A program made the position numbers and the translations under genes. The notes below the pieces were generated by a model. It did not search any database and was not told where the DNA came from. It saw only the letters and a list, made by a program, of their open reading frames with translations. Shown piece after piece: positions 1 to 12,506 of a stretch of DNA of 64,000 nt. Positions within the stretch are counted from its first letter, which is position 1. Every line of letters begins with the position of its first letter. Origin of the DNA: Isoetes taiwanensis. Lineage: Eukaryota; Streptophyta; Lycopodiopsida; Isoetales; Isoetaceae. The stretch lies in NCBI GenBank assembly GCA_021234155.1, contig JAJEKV010000034.1, positions 4,914,028 through 4,978,027 of the forward strand, in the 5' to 3' direction.

Positions 1-745
1 TGTAGGGAAACCCGTAGAACTTCTGCATGCATTCTCGGCTTCATGGTCGGGAATGCCTTACCCACCGGCACTCCATGTGTACCATCCCAGGAGTTCTCGA
101 TGGCTAAGGCATTCTGGATTTCGTCGAAATGTATTACACGCAACATTCTCGACTTCGCTAGTCGAGAATCCTCTAACCAACCAATTCTCACGTATTGTAG
201 TACGCGATGGCCTCTACCCGATCGAGCCACTCTGCGCGCACGGGGAAACCATAGAGCTTAATGTTTGCATGCGCATTCTGCGCCTGAAGTCGGAATGCCT
301 TAACCAACCGGCACTCGTAAACAACTAACGGAGTTACGGATGGCCAAGGCATTCTCGACTTGCGTGAAGTCGAATGTAGACAGCAAACGAACACCGATCG
401 CATTCTCGACTGCGCCAGAGTCGAGAATCCCTTTAGCCCAATTCTCCCCGGTATGGTAGCAAGGCCTCGACCCGGTCGAGTCACTCTCCTTGAACCATCT
501 TAAAATCGAATATTGCGAAGGGGAGGGGCTGGGACCGGTGGAGGCCTCTACAACTAACCACGGGGAAACCCTGAGAGGAAGCCAAGGCTTGCATTCTCTA
601 CAATCTTGCACTTTCTATTCTCCTGTTTTTAGTCCCAAGTGCCTCTAGCCTGCTCCGAGCACTCTCCTTGAACCATCTTCCTCGAATATTGGCGAAGAGG
701 AGTGGTTCGACAAAGGGAGGCCCCTCCGACTAACTACAAGAGGAT
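1..745. repeat. Degenerate tandem repeat, about three units
   Basis: A block with a GGGGAAACC anchor recurs at about 5, 241 and 561, giving unit lengths of about 238 and 320 bases. Shared stretches include GGAATGCCTTA (50 and 292), a GGAGTT...ATGGC.AAGGCATTCT stretch (89 and 330), a palindrome of the type TCTCGACTTCGC.AGTCGAGAA (about 146 and 401), and an ACTCTCCTTGAACCATCTT stretch (482 and 660). The units are only partly alike. The palindrome family is the same one found at 12507-12915 and 17650-19780, beyond the Tat element, which suggests this block belongs to the same locus. I see no convincing coding sequence here. Confidence 0.7.
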
Positions 746-1671
746 GCATTTGAACCGCATCTCCCGGGCCTTAGTCCTAGCCCCCATCTATGTACAACAT
801 TCCAAGTAAAACAGTCCATGAAAAACACACCTAAACGGAATCGTTTCTTTACCCCGATCCATTGTTTCCTTGCCGAGCATCTCTCAACCCGTAGAGTAAA
901 TCATCTCGAAGCTGAAAAATGTTGGACAAGGAAACGATGAATCCGTCGAGCTTATCGGCGGTCCATTATTTAAACACATAATGCATGTTCTACAAGTTTA
1001 AATAACATAGGCATCTCTCGAAACTCACCTCTTCCACGCAAGTAATTCCTTGGGCCATTGTATCACGGGATCCCGCAGCCTCACCTAGAGTCTTTTTGCT
1101 TCTTCCGGTCGGTCTCTTCAAGAGTGTATTCGCATCTAATACTTGTATCATCACGATTCTCGTATCCCCATTCCATGGCGCCAAGCAGTTGTAGAGTTCC
1201 CATGTTCCGCAGCTCCTCTCCGCTTCCTACCTTAGCTCGTGCTCATCGATCAAATCAATCGCTGCAATAGACGCCGGGCGGTCAGAAAAACACATATGCA
1301 AGGCGCCAAGCGAAGCTTACCGCTGTCAAGGGCGCCATTCCGAAGTCGCTAATACCGATGCTCCCCCTCCTCTTCGAGGTCCCCAATGCCGCAGGAAGAT
1401 AAACTACGCCCGCTCACTTAGTCCCTTGATGTGATTAAATTTCGAATAGTGTTTGGGCGGGCTAAAGCCGCACCGCCGTCTTTGTACCCTTAGCCCGCTT
1501 CTTTTCATAAATGATTGCATGTCCTTAACTTCAAATTAAAGAACACGCATCTTTTTACATGCGGTCCTAAAACTCAACGCTACGGAGGAGACTTAATTTT
1601 ACTGAGGGGTCTCAAGAGGATGAGAGGGCATCTCGACATGACTCCGGCCCAAGAAGAAGGGCCGAGGGGGA
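746..1671. other. Unassigned sequence upstream of the Tat element
   Basis: No recognisable gene. A short open frame on the minus strand (990-1184) has protein-like composition but no identifiable domain. The last bases before the 5' LTR form a purine-rich run ending in GAGGGGGA, which resembles the polypurine tract before the 3' LTR; it could come from an older related insertion or from chance. Confidence 0.35.
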
Positions 1672-2274
1672 TGTTAGCCCCCGGCCCCGCGTACACCACA
1701 GTCTATACTTGTTGCATGAGGGCCCCCCACCGCCACCCGCGGTCCAAGAAGAGGAATCCACAGCCCGCGGCACCGGGGTCAAAGCTCCTCAAGAAGCAGA
1801 AGACCCAAAGGTAGGACCCACCGGGCCACTACTTGTCTGCTAGCACTACCACAGGACAAACTTCGCATTCCCGTTCGAGTGCCCAAGTAGTGGAGCACGC
1901 TGTCATGATGAGGGATCAGATTCAGGCCGTAGGCCACTCCGCAAGTTCCTATATATTGTAGCATTTTTGCTCCTTCAAAAGGAGGGTTCATAGTGTTCTT
2001 TGTGTCACTACAGAGCGTATATTTGGTCGCCTTGTTGTCGCTCTTTTGAGCCTTCATTGTACACTTGTTTTTGATCAATGGATTGCCGTTTCTCCACAAG
2101 TGTCTTGTGTGTTTCATTGTGTATTGCAATTGCCGCTTTTATCCGAGTTTTTCTTGTTCTTTCCTCTCATAGCAAAAATCCCGCGTGGACAAGAGTGTTC
2201 AGATTTGCCCCGCCGGACTTCAAGGATCTCACGTAGATCTGTCCTCAAAGCGATCCCGAGCCGGACCCCAAACA
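1672..2274 (+). repeat. 5' LTR of the Tat-like element
   Basis: It starts TGTTAGCCCC and ends CCCCAAACA, and matches 10627-11234 over its whole length with scattered substitutions and small indels. A TATA-like CTATATATTG lies at about 1950. The boundary at 2274 was set where the two copies stop matching, next to a possible primer-binding site. Confidence 0.85.
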
Positions 2275-2292
2275 CCGGGCGCTGTCGGGCTC
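2275..2292 (+). other. Possible primer-binding site
   Basis: The bases just after the 5' LTR (CCGGGCGCTGTCGGGCTC) vaguely resemble the GGCGCC-GTTGCCGGGG type site complementary to a tRNA 3' end used by many Tat/Athila elements. The match is degenerate, so the call rests mainly on position. Confidence 0.35.
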
Positions 2293-2949
2293 ACTTTCGA
2301 AGTCAGATTGATACCATGTTCAATCCCTTCTTTACTCCCGGACGATATTCAACATCGATGGAGTCAAGACGCCGCCGCCATGAATCTAGCGGCGCCTCCC
2401 GCTGAATGTGTCCACATACACTCTGGTTCGATTGTCTCTTCTCGCGTAATGCGCGCAACTGCTCCACCTACACCACGCGACAACTTTTCCAACCGGCCTC
2501 CCCGTGGAAGGTCGCCATTGTTCCGCTCCCCGCTCGCCACATCATGCAGGCCGCAACACGCCCCTTTGAATTTACTCCACCTAATCCCCAACTCAAGATC
2601 CGGCGTAACCACCGCAATTTTCTCCGAACATCTGCAAAATGTTTTCTCTATTGGTAATCTTTCTTTAGGAACTTCGGTACCACCGCCTTCCACCTTTGTC
2701 AATTCCCCTACCGTCTCGTTCCTTTAATCGTTCCCCACACTGCTCATGCCCCGGCACAACCTTTGTTCCCACTACAACCGCCCGATTACCTCTTTTACTA
2801 ATCTCACACAACCTATGCCAGTTTGGTACCTATGCAAAGAACCAACACCTACATCTTTTCTTTTCCACAAATGCAAACACCCATTCATGCTTGCCGACTC
2901 CTACACATGCTTTAAAACTCCCATATCCACTCTTTGAAAATGATAAAGG

Positions 2950-4060
2950 TAAACACATAGACCGTAGAGTGCTCAGCTCACATGGATGAATTTGAGTCAC
3001 TTGCGTGATCTCAATGGTCACCCGATCCAAAACTAAAATTCCACATCTTTTCGACGACCTGGCGTGGAGCACCCCACGAATGGCTGATGGCAAACAAAAG
3101 CCACCGAAACAAGATTGGATACACATGAAGACCTCTTTTCTTTCCCATTACGGCACCCCTTTGGGGATGATCAACAATCACGAACGACCTCAACACACTC
3201 AAGCGTAACCCGTGAGAATCGCCGAGACTTTGCTTGATCGATTGCAGATCTTAGTCAACAAGTTGAAGGAATTTCCAACCCAAAGCCAAATTCTAGTGTG
3301 GTTTCTTCAAGGCTTACCCTCTCACATCCGATTTATGACCGAGTATTTGCCCCAAGACATTACAAGAAGCCATTGAATTAGTCAATCACTCTGTTCATGT
3401 TTCCTCGCCGGTGATCAAGCCACGATACTCCCATTTCCCTGGGCTACACCCACGCCAAGACCTCGACCGCCTCCACCAGTTCCCCAAGAAATAACATTTG
3501 GTGTACTATTTGCCATTACTCGTGACATCCGGGCGAATGAGTGTAACTCTGTGGATAGCATGATCCATTGCAAACGCCGCAACATGCAACCACACCACCA
3601 AGAATGTACAAATCCACGACCAAATCAGACGACAACGCCTTGTTCACCAAGTGCGAAGGTACCCACGCAAACTCAACCACGCATTACAGTACAGCCCACG
3701 AACAACAACAACAACCCCAAAGAATAACAAAGAACCACAACGTGGACCTCCTCGCTCCACTTTGATCCAAGCAAGTCCCAATGTTTCAACTGTGGACCAA
3801 TGGGGTCATCGGGCCTCCGCAGATTGTCCTCAACTTCCTCAAGTTCAAATACAAATTCCTGGCACCAATCAAACCACGGCGGTCGGCCTTACACCTTTTC
3901 AAGTATGGGAAGCCAAAGGAAGGCAAGGCCCACGCCCGAGCTCAAACGGCCACCACGGCCACCACAACAACAACCACGCCAACAAAGAAACAACTCAAAA
4001 ACAATTGGATGATCAGCTCCAAGAAGAAATTTACCATGCAATCAACACCAGCCTTTGAAT
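2950..4060 (+). pseudogene. Gag remains of the Tat-like element
   Basis: Translated pieces in shifting frames resemble plant Ty3 Gag: a W..MK..F segment at about 3060-3150, then a capsid-like stretch at 3250-3360 with the GLPSHIR type motif. The end carries a zinc knuckle at about 3783-3830, where CFNCG and QWGHRAS.DCP lie in different frames. A Gln/Thr/Asn-rich segment flanks the knuckle. Gag would coat the element RNA in the cytoplasmic particle. At least three frameshifts rule out a working protein. The start codon could not be fixed. Confidence 0.6.
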
Positions 4061-4559
4061 CCTCCAACCGGATTGAGGTTCTCCCTCATTCCCCACGCCA
4101 TAAGCACCCCCGTGCACCAAGTTTTTGCAGCCGATTCTGCACCAGGTGAGCCATCAACCAAATCTGTTCATTTTGCACCCAAACTGATCAACTACTTCCT
4201 CATGTTCAACCTAAACTTCGCAAAAGTCCGCTTCAACTCATCGAACGTCAAGTATGGTAAGGCACTCAAGTCCGTCCAATGCTACCACACACGATCGGAG
4301 CCACGACCACGAATGCCACGACATCCGCAACACCACCACTCAACATTGTCGCCAAGTCGACCTCCTCAACAAGGTAGCTACATCTATTGCCGAGCAACAA
4401 CAACCCACGGATCCACCACAACTACCCGCAATCCCTCCCTAACTTCAACAAGAACTTGCTAAAATCAAAATTCCTCCTCCTTACGACTATCCTACAACTA
4501 TGTCCAAAGACTACGAGCACATTTTACAAAACCCTCAGATACCGTTAATGCAAATGCCA

Positions 4560-5600
4560 TTATCAACACCCACGGCATGCACACGTAAATAAAGGTCGTT
4601 CACCATGTTCGATCGATGGTGGCAAATAAGATCAATCTTATTACGTATAATCTCGGGGCGACAATTGGGCATAAGGGAGCTCCATAACGCCTCTTATGAC
4701 ATCAAGCTTATAATGGCCATATCACGCGACCACAAGGAGTTACACAACCAATACCAATATTGAGATCTACAATTTACCATGGAATTCGGTGTTTGGAGAG
4801 CGTGAGAAGATCCGGAGATTATGAAATGTTAGTAGGACGACCCTTTTGAGACAAGCTAAAAGCATTCACCATCGGGCCACGATCAACTTGTTATCACGGA
4901 TGGCAAGCTCATCACACGATGGATCTCGACCACGGGCCAGATCATTTCAGATCACGCCCGAATCGCATAAAGGACTCAACAAGTTTGCAACACCTATCGC
5001 TACAAGCCAAGGGTTTGCCACTCACGGCTTACCTGTAATACAATCAACCATGGGAAGACATGGATATTGATAAAGGCATAGCAACGCTGGTTGACCCCTA
5101 TTTGACACCTTGTAACAATGTTACATTGGTTCCACATGAGGAGACGGTACCCCCAGCTCCTCCTCCTGTTCAAGAAGACACCACACCAACCCCTAGTGGC
5201 ACGCCACTATTTTTCAAAATTGGTCAACATGAACATCCTGTCCTACTCTGTGAGCCAGCCCACACTGTTCAGGATGATCAAGTCATTCCACACATTCAAA
5301 CTCCTGCAGTAGACATAATTGATATTGGAACAAATCAACCAATCCGATTGGCACGCGACCTCACGCCAGCATTCAGGGAGCAAGCCATTGTGCTATTCAA
5401 ACGTTTCAAGCACATCTTTGCTTGGAGCTACAAAGACCTCCGAGGTATCAAGAAAGAATTGGGACAACTCTCGATTCCCACCAAGCCAGATGCTAGACCC
5501 ATCTAGCAACGACAGTACCGGCTTAACCCAAACTACCGTGAAAAGGTTAAAGCCGAAATTGACAAGCTTTTGGACGCTGGACTTATCTACGAGGTCAAAC
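4560..5600 (+). pseudogene. Protease-RT linker and RT N-terminus of the Tat-like element
   Basis: A LVGRPF-like stretch at about 4830 matches the sequence that follows protease in Tat elements. The open stretch 5060-5505 ends with the conserved FAWSYKDLRGI and then TKPDARPI, interrupted by a TAG stop at 5503-5505. The same frame continues as QRQYRLNPNYREKVKAEID and LLDAGLIYEV, the usual N-terminal edge of Ty3 RT. From about 5595 the frame passes straight into integrase zinc-binding sequence, so the RT palm with its YxDD motif and all of RNase H are absent. This is an internal deletion of roughly 2 kb by comparison with the family; the size is inferred. Confidence 0.75.
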
Positions 5601-6560
5601 ATTCAGACAACACAGCAAGGAAACTCCTCCTTGCTGGGTATTACTGGCCCACGCTTTTCAAAGATGCTCACAAATACACACGCACGTGTGATGTTTGTCA
5701 GAGGCTTGGTAGACCCACGGCCCGTGACGCTCTGCCGCTCACGCCAATAGCCACGCCTCTCCCCTTTGCCAAATGGGGTATGGATTTTGTTGGTCCCATG
5801 GACCCACCTGCAATCAACACTAGGGCACGCTACATTCTAGTCTTCACGGACTATGCAACCAAATGGGCTGAAGCGTGTGCTCTACCTGACAACACGGCTG
5901 CTAGTACAGCTAAGGTTCTCTACAAGAACATCATCACGCGATTTGGATGTCCCTTAGAATTAGTTAGTGATCGTGGAGTTCATTTCATCAATCACACTAT
6001 TGCTGAACTCACTAACTATCTGCACATTCATCACAGAAAAAGCACGCCTTACTATCCCCGTGGTAATGGCTTGGCTGAAAGCACAAACAAGGTGCTTATC
6101 CACATTCTGAAGAAGATTTGTGATCCTACAAGAAAAGATTGGCAAGATAAGTTACCTACAGTTTTATGGGCTTACAATACAACATACAAAGTAGCAACCG
6201 TCAAACACCTTTTCGACTTGTGTATGGCCAAGAGGCTCTTATGCCTTTTGAGTTCATTTTACCCTCACTCAAATTTCAGTTAGCAAATGTAACATAATCC
6301 ATCGCCAGCTTTGCAAGAACGAAGTTTATCAACCGGAACAACCGGATGAACTTCAAGAGATGCTTTTCTTCGACTTCAACAAGGCAAACAACTACAAAAA
6401 CAATGGCATGACAAACACATCAAAAACAAAACTTTTCAAATTGGCGACTTAGTTCTTCTTTACGACTTCGAGATATCAACAACATCCCGCAAACTCAAGC
6501 TCGGATGGTCGGGACCATACAAAATTTCCGAGATACCACATCCTCGAGTTTTTACAATTA
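5570..6560 (+). pseudogene. Integrase of the Tat-like element
   Basis: The 237-residue frame 5570-6283 contains the second half of the zinc-binding domain (C40 and C43 in TCDVCQR; the HH half is deleted) and a complete catalytic core. The triad is D72 in WGMDFVGP, D134 in SDRGVHF and E170 in NGLAESTNK, giving the 35-residue D-E spacing expected. A one-base shift near 6208 breaks the frame; the other frame continues with a LVYGQEALMPFE-type stretch. A GPY/F module (LKLGWSGPYKI) follows at about 6480-6530. Integrase inserts the cDNA into nuclear DNA. The core looks competent, but the deletion and the frameshift make the whole protein defective. Confidence 0.85.
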
Positions 6561-7289
6561 CAAGAATTGAATGGCACTCCATTTCCTACATTAGTCAATG
6601 GATTTCACTCAAGAAATTTCAAACCCCCGCCGCAAAGATCCTTAGCTCAAGAACAAAATTTACAACAAGATACCACTTGTACAAATTTATGAGAAACACT
6701 TTTCTATTATGTACAAAATTGCCCGGCTACAATTCATTTGTGGGATTTTTCACCCGAAAAGTCCTAAACTAAACAAAAATTGGGAAAACCCCTATCATGT
6801 CAAGCTATCGCCCTTTTACTCGGGGGGCACTCCACTCGGAGGATGCGAAGCCCCACAACCGCGACCACTCCAAATTGAACGATCACCTCCCGAGGCGATC
6901 GAAGTTTATCTCCTGGTTGGCGGCCGCTGCCTCCAACCAAGGATCCATAGGGATCCGGCGATTCCACACGTGACGCCACGATCGACGCCGCCCATCTTGC
7001 ATGTAATCCAAGCCATGGAAGCTCACCGGACCGGGCCAAGTATCGAGTTCTCCATCTTCACGGTAATTTTGGTTCTTCTCGACGAACCCAACTTCCAATT
7101 TATAGGCGAATACCAACCCTAGCAACTGCTCACGACGCATGTGTCACCTCACGATATTCCGTAATCATTCCCCACCGATATTTTTGTACCGCAAACTTTT
7201 CGACTCCTCTTTTTAATATTCTCGACAACCGCCCCAGCTAATACCGGCCCCGCCATTAAAGTTTTATTCTCCCGCCTGGGAACTCTCAC

Positions 7290-7840
7290 GATCTTGGTCT
7301 CAAGGTCGCCTCTTGAGATTCTCAATCGTCACGATCTTTCGACACGTGTCTCCCACGACTCAAAAAACCTTCCCAACCGCCACTTCCACTCCTCACTTTT
7401 CACTCATACTCCACTCCGCCCTTCCGACTTCGTATCTCGCCGCTCTCGACCTTCAAGATGGCTTCTACCTCCAAGAACTCAACACTCAACGCGACCGCAC
7501 CAATGGATCCAGCCGCAATTCAAAAATATCAAGTTCGCTTTCTTCATCCGCACCAGCCCCACATCCGCATCACCTATAACCTCCCCGTGAGTTCCGGATT
7601 GTTTCATTTTCTCGCAACAGAACTCCCGGCCCCAACAAGAACAAATTACAAGAATTTGTGGCTAACCTCCGGTGAAGGCGAAGATGGATATGCCTCCCAA
7701 GTCGATGGAAACCCTATACTCCTAAACCCTCAAACCATAGCCTCCTCGCCTTTTCTCTACCCAATCCGCCTAATGCCTTGTCTTACCTTGACATTGGTAA
7801 ATATGATATTTCCAAATTCGCTCTATTCCTTATAATGTCT
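7290..7840 (+). pseudogene. Extra coding-like region after integrase, unknown product
   Basis: The stretch downstream of integrase holds a 125-residue open frame (7458-7835) starting MASTSKNSTLN, preceded by overlapping frames of the same length class. I recognise no domain. Tat-lineage elements often carry additional frames between integrase and the 3' LTR, which is the main reason for treating this as element-encoded. Frames before and after are broken. Confidence 0.35.
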
Positions 7841-8499
7841 GCACAAACCAAGTTGTCCACCTTTCCAAAGCAACATGATGCCTTTACCAAGTTTCTTTGG
7901 AGGAAATTTTGGGTTACTCCATGAAGAATACCTCTATTAACGATGTTTTCTACCATCCGTGCTATATCCTCACCAACACCAATCAAAACAATCAATTGGA
8001 CTCAACTCCTTGATCGTAGATTTCAACAGAACTTGATGCACTCGTAAAAAATCCTAACTCTTCCTGACCGCCCCCATGGGAGCCCACTTCCGTGCTTTCA
8101 TTAATCATCGACCCCACGCGCCATCATGCCCCCTTCTCCACCAAGCCAACATCCTGACCTTATTGATGCTTTGAAAGGTCTTCAACCAAACTCTCCTCCT
8201 TCTCAGCACCATCAATCTCGGCAGCCAACTCCGCATGTAAAAAATTTCACAACCACCGCCTCCACCTCCTCACATGAAATTCCAATTCTCTAAAACCTAT
8301 TCCTTCTGTTGATAACCAACCACCAGCTTAACCTTTGTGCAACAATTCCACTTTCGTGACTCAACAGCAACAAAGAATAAAAAAAAACAAAGCAGCGGAA
8401 GACAACAAAACTCCCATTGATCTCACGAAGTACTCACAAGGACACTCACAAAGAATGACCAAGGATCTATAAACAAGGGTGACAGATCAAAGCCATCCC

Positions 8500-10260
8500 A
8501 TCCACCTCCTCACACCGTGGATACCTACAAAGGAAGTTGTCCTCACCGCCTTGATGCCCTCCGCGATCATCACCGTAACTTCATAGCAGCCACCGGGGCA
8601 CGACACGAGTCCGTGGACCAACTCCAAGCCAAGTCACAACACCGAAGACTGATTTGGTTGATGTGGAGGCCGAGAAGAAGCCTTGCACAATCAATTCATG
8701 ATCCATCGAGAAACCCTTCATCAATCCCAAAGAATTGTCAAGGAACTCAAGGAGTCCCTCCAACAAAACGACACCAAGTACACCGATCTTGAGACACGCT
8801 TACAACAATCCGGTCGTCACTTAATAATGCTACTCGACCGAGAAACGTAAAGACACTTCATGACCAACTTGATACTTGAGTCCAAGGTCACGACTTTCAA
8901 AACCACCTTTGCGTAATAAGGATGCTCACATCGCATCTCCAAGGCAAGTTAGACCAGCTCACGCGGCAACACACGCCGCAGATGCTCTTGAAATAGTCGC
9001 ACTCAAAATGGACTTTGCAAGCCACCCGGACTTCAAGCTCCTCGATTCCCAACTTCTCCGACAAGTCCGACACCTCACACGCAAAGTCACGGAATCGGAC
9101 CCGGTCTCTCGAAAGCAACAAGATATCATTGCAGACATAAGATACGCTTCCGATAGCCGAAAGCGCATGCCAGATGATGCGTAAGAAAAGCGTAACACCC
9201 TATCAGCTTGCTTCGCTATTCCCCGACTATCCGGAAACCAGCCAGCTTACCATGACTATGTGCAAGCAAGGAAAAACACTTTTCTTTTTATTCCGGCCGA
9301 AAACAAGGGTGATACCACAAGTCCCCCGATCAGTAGGCGATATCGAATCGACAATGGCCCTTCATGTTCGTCCATGAACGAGGCACACTTTGTGCTCTCG
9401 CCAATTTTGATATCCTCTGTGTTGCGATCTCGACCATTTCGCCCTCAAAGACCATAGCCCCCCGCTTATGTCATGCACGACTTCTACCGGCACATGTTAC
9501 TCGGGCTCATCTCGATAAACGCGACCGAGAACTTTAAAGGAGATACACGGCGCAGGTTCTTTTGACCAAGAAGAACAAGTACCTCCAAGACACAAAATTT
9601 CTCGCAAACCGCTACCTCCCGTAATACATGCCTCTTCTACGTAAAGAAGTGGAGCTATGGCTAGTCGAACTTGGCACGCTCCTTCGGACACTATACAACT
9701 CAACAAGAACTTGACCTTGCACGTTGTTCTTACAACATTATGCTTCCTTGCAATACTTCCGCACACCTGAGCTGAAACAGTAACGCCCCTCCCCGATGAG
9801 TGGGACCCCCAGACTGCGGATGGCGACATGTACATTCCAAAGGTATGGGAGACAAGCTACCAAAATGCAAGCCTACCCGAGAAGATATTATTGGAATTCC
9901 AAGAACAGATGCGTGATGACCCGCACCAACCCCCAAACAACCGAAAGTACACTAGCAAGCTTTGGATGCCCACCTCGATCAAGGTCAATTCCCCAAAGAT
10001 GGAGACAAGAATTACGGACTCATCAAGTCAAAGAACATGCATTGACACCCACGAATTGCAAAGCAGACAAACGTTGGGACCCACGCTTCATCCGCAGACG
10101 CAAATGGCGCGGAGGATGAAACTTTGGACAACACCAACAACCGGATATACATGCCCAATGCGTGTTCGGGAAGACCGCCGTAACGCAATTTCGGGTCTTG
10201 TAACCTTCCTTGCCAAGGCCAAAACTTCAGCCGATCCATCCGTATTTCTACAAGCGTAAT
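8500..10260 (+). pseudogene. Extra 3' region with coiled-coil-like coding traces
   Basis: Between 8690 and 8840 one frame reads IVKELKESLQQNDTKYTDLE followed by TRLQQSGRHL, a heptad-rich sequence typical of a coiled coil. Further open stretches lie at 8876-9184, 9796-10119 and 9828-10259, with no recognisable domain and several stops between them. The region is inside the LTRs and on the element strand, so it probably belonged to an accessory frame of the Tat element. Function unknown. Confidence 0.35.
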
Positions 10261-10611
10261 TCGTGGCAAAGACTCATGACCATACCCGTAGTATGCGTAA
10301 ACGCTAGTGCCGTGATCCATTTTTGCAACCCCAATGCAAATGCTGGAAAGTTCGGGTTGGACCTTGTCTTATACATGGAGATCACAAATCTTCCATCCGA
10401 GATCCACGCCACACTGAGAACATGATTTCAAGGCTTTCTCATAGGAGCACCAATGTTTGGCATCCGTGACTCAAGCAACTGAAAAAAGAGACTAACAACA
10501 CTCGAATACAAAGTAGTCGAGCCTCCCCATCATCTCTATGTTCAAGATCGTAAAGAGGAACGAGGATTCCCACCCCCGAATTCATGCCCCTTTTCTAGCC
10601 AATAAGTGTAG

Positions 10612-10626
10612 TTTGGTAGGGGGGGA
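10612..10626 (+). other. Polypurine tract before the 3' LTR
   Basis: A purine-rich run (TTGGTAGGGGGGGA) lies immediately upstream of the 3' LTR start, where plus-strand DNA synthesis of an LTR element is primed. Confidence 0.6.
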
Positions 10627-11234
10627 GGTTAGCCCCAGGGCCCCGCGCATTAATACGTGTCTATACTTGCTGCATGAGGGCGAGGCCCCACCCGCCACGT
10701 GTCCAAGAAGAGGAATCCACAAGCCACCTACGGTCAAAGCTCCTCCAAGAAGCGAAAGACCCAAAGGTAGGACCCACCTACGGGCCACTACTTGTTCTGT
10801 TAGCACGGCCCGCGGACAGCTCGCATTCCCTGCTCGAAAGTGCCCAAGTAGTGGAGCACGCGTTGTCATGATGAGGATCAGATTCAGGCCCGTAGGCCAC
10901 TCCGTGTTCCTATATATTGTAGCATTTTTGCTCCTTCAAAAGGAGGGTTCATAGTGTTCTTTGTGTCACTACAGAGCGTATATGCCGGTCGCCTTTGTTG
11001 CGCTTTTGAGCCTTCATTGTACACTTGTTTTGATCAATGGATTGCCGTGTTCTCCACAAGTGTCTTGTGTGTTTCATTGTGTATTGCAATTGCTGCTTTA
11101 TCCGAAGTTTTTCTTGTTCTTTCCTCTCATAGCAAAAATCCCGCGTGACAAGAGTGTCTCGTGATTTGCCCCCGCCGACTTCAAGGATCTCACAGAGATC
11201 ACGCCCCTCAGCGATCCCGAGCCCGACCCCAAAA
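10627..11234 (+). repeat. 3' LTR of the Tat-like element
   Basis: It matches 1672-2274 throughout. It starts GGTTAGCCCC (the first T is changed to G) and ends GACCCCAAAA, so both terminal dinucleotides have mutated. The TATA-like stretch is at 10911-10919. Confidence 0.85.
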
Positions 11235-11284
11235 TCGGATGCTTCTACCAGCGGCAAAGAAGAAGAAGAAGACAAACACCCTGT

Positions 11285-12492
11285 GTGAGCTCGAGGTTTT
11301 TCTTTTGTCGAAATACCTTAACTGATCCATCCTTTCATCTTGCAAAGATTCACCGCGGACTCACCGGTGATCACCGGGTCAACTCCATTCTTCGCCATCG
11401 AGGGATCGGAGATGAGCTTCTTGAAACAAAGAAGCAGATTCTTGGTGGTATGTCGAGGTATCGACAAGTGGGAAGGAGAAAGATCTGCTTTCTACACCAA
11501 AGGGACAAGAAGAGCTCCGGAGACAAGTACAAGAAAATCGGTGTTGTGCTCTCCGTCTCTGCGCCAGATTCAAAGCATTTAACACTACATGTCGAGGACT
11601 GCCAGAAGAGTAAGTTCTATCACACCAAAAAATTAGCAGTTTCAAATTATTCTCACTCTTCCATGAGCAAGGCTAAGGGCACCGAAAAAAGGCCGGCGCC
11701 TTTAAATTGTCAGAACCTTGGGTGGAAGGATCTGGAAGGGATGAAGGAGGCCGGAACCCTAACATCCAGGGAGCTTGGTATGGAGATTTCCAGAGTCAGG
11801 GAAAAACTGTTCAATACGGGGAGCTTCACTTCTACTGTGCTGAAGACTCTACAACACTCTACAGTGGGGAATGAAGTTGTGGTTCATACACAAAAAAGTC
11901 CACCAAAAAACAAAGATGGGGATGATGACACCACACGGGAGGAATCAGATGATGAAGGAGACGAAGATATGGTCGAGTCCCCAAACCTCGATCCAGATGA
12001 TCAGATCAGGATTTCACAGAGAGGGGCACAGAAAATGGAGCGTCTAGCTCAAGATATCCGTTGGGAATATCACACAAGCCGCTTCTTTGACATTAGACGG
12101 CTGAAGGTTTGCACGGAGATGCCGCCTTGTTCAACCACAGGGAATTTAATCCAAAGACACATGCCGAGATTCTGAACCCGATGGTGTGACATCCCCGCTG
12201 TGATCCAATGCCCGCGATGTCATACCTTTTAGCAGATCGACAGTGAGTTGTTCAAATTGGAAGTCCGAGAAGATCTAAAGGGAAAAGACGTCCGGCTCGG
12301 GTTGTAGACGGTCAAACATTCGCTGAGGGCGCTTCAAGTATTGCGTATCGGAGAAGGAGGTGCCGCAGCGGATCAAGGATAGATATGCCAAGCGAGAGTG
12401 CAGAGTTCTTTTCTACGGAGACGCCAAAGAACCAAACCGGGCCAAAGATTAGCCACCGCGAAACACAATAGCAAATGAAAAAGCCTACGAAG
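11285..12492 (+). pseudogene. N-terminal exons of an unrecognised multi-exon gene
   Basis: An open frame runs from 11285 to 12175 (296 codons), but splice-like signals suggest at least two exons. A strong donor GTAAGT lies at 11610, a possible acceptor precedes 11672, and a donor GTAAAT lies at 12493. The second exon has a strongly acidic stretch (DEGDEDMVESPNLDPDD, about 11960-12000). Past 12150 the frame shifts but coding-like sequence continues to the donor. I recognise no domain. It begins only 50 bases after the 3' LTR, so its true 5' part may lie on the other side of the Tat element. It probably belongs with the exons at 15990-18620, because the intron palindromes are the same and the strand is the same. 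Whether this is a host gene or an element gene is open. Confidence 0.45.
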
Positions 12493-12506
12493 GTAAATAA
12501 CTCTGG

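Larger units (their letters stand above)
1672..11234 (+). mobile_element. Decayed Ty3/gypsy LTR retrotransposon, Tat-like lineage, about 9.56 kb
   Basis: Two direct LTRs of about 605 bases bound an internal region of 8.35 kb in the order Gag zinc knuckle, protease-RT linker, integrase and a long 3' region. The motif FAWSYKDL before RT, the GPY-type integrase tail, the absence of a chromodomain and the long region after integrase fit the Tat/Athila side of plant Ty3 elements. RT catalytic motifs and RNase H are missing, and many frames are broken, so the copy is non-autonomous. No clear 5-base target duplication was found. It sits between two blocks that share one palindrome family (1-745 and 12507 onwards), so it may interrupt a single locus. 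Confidence 0.85.

Noticed and set aside
1672-11234. Target-site duplication of the Tat-like element
   Set aside because: Bases flanking the two LTRs (GGGGA and TCGGA) do not match; either the ends have mutated or a recombination occurred.
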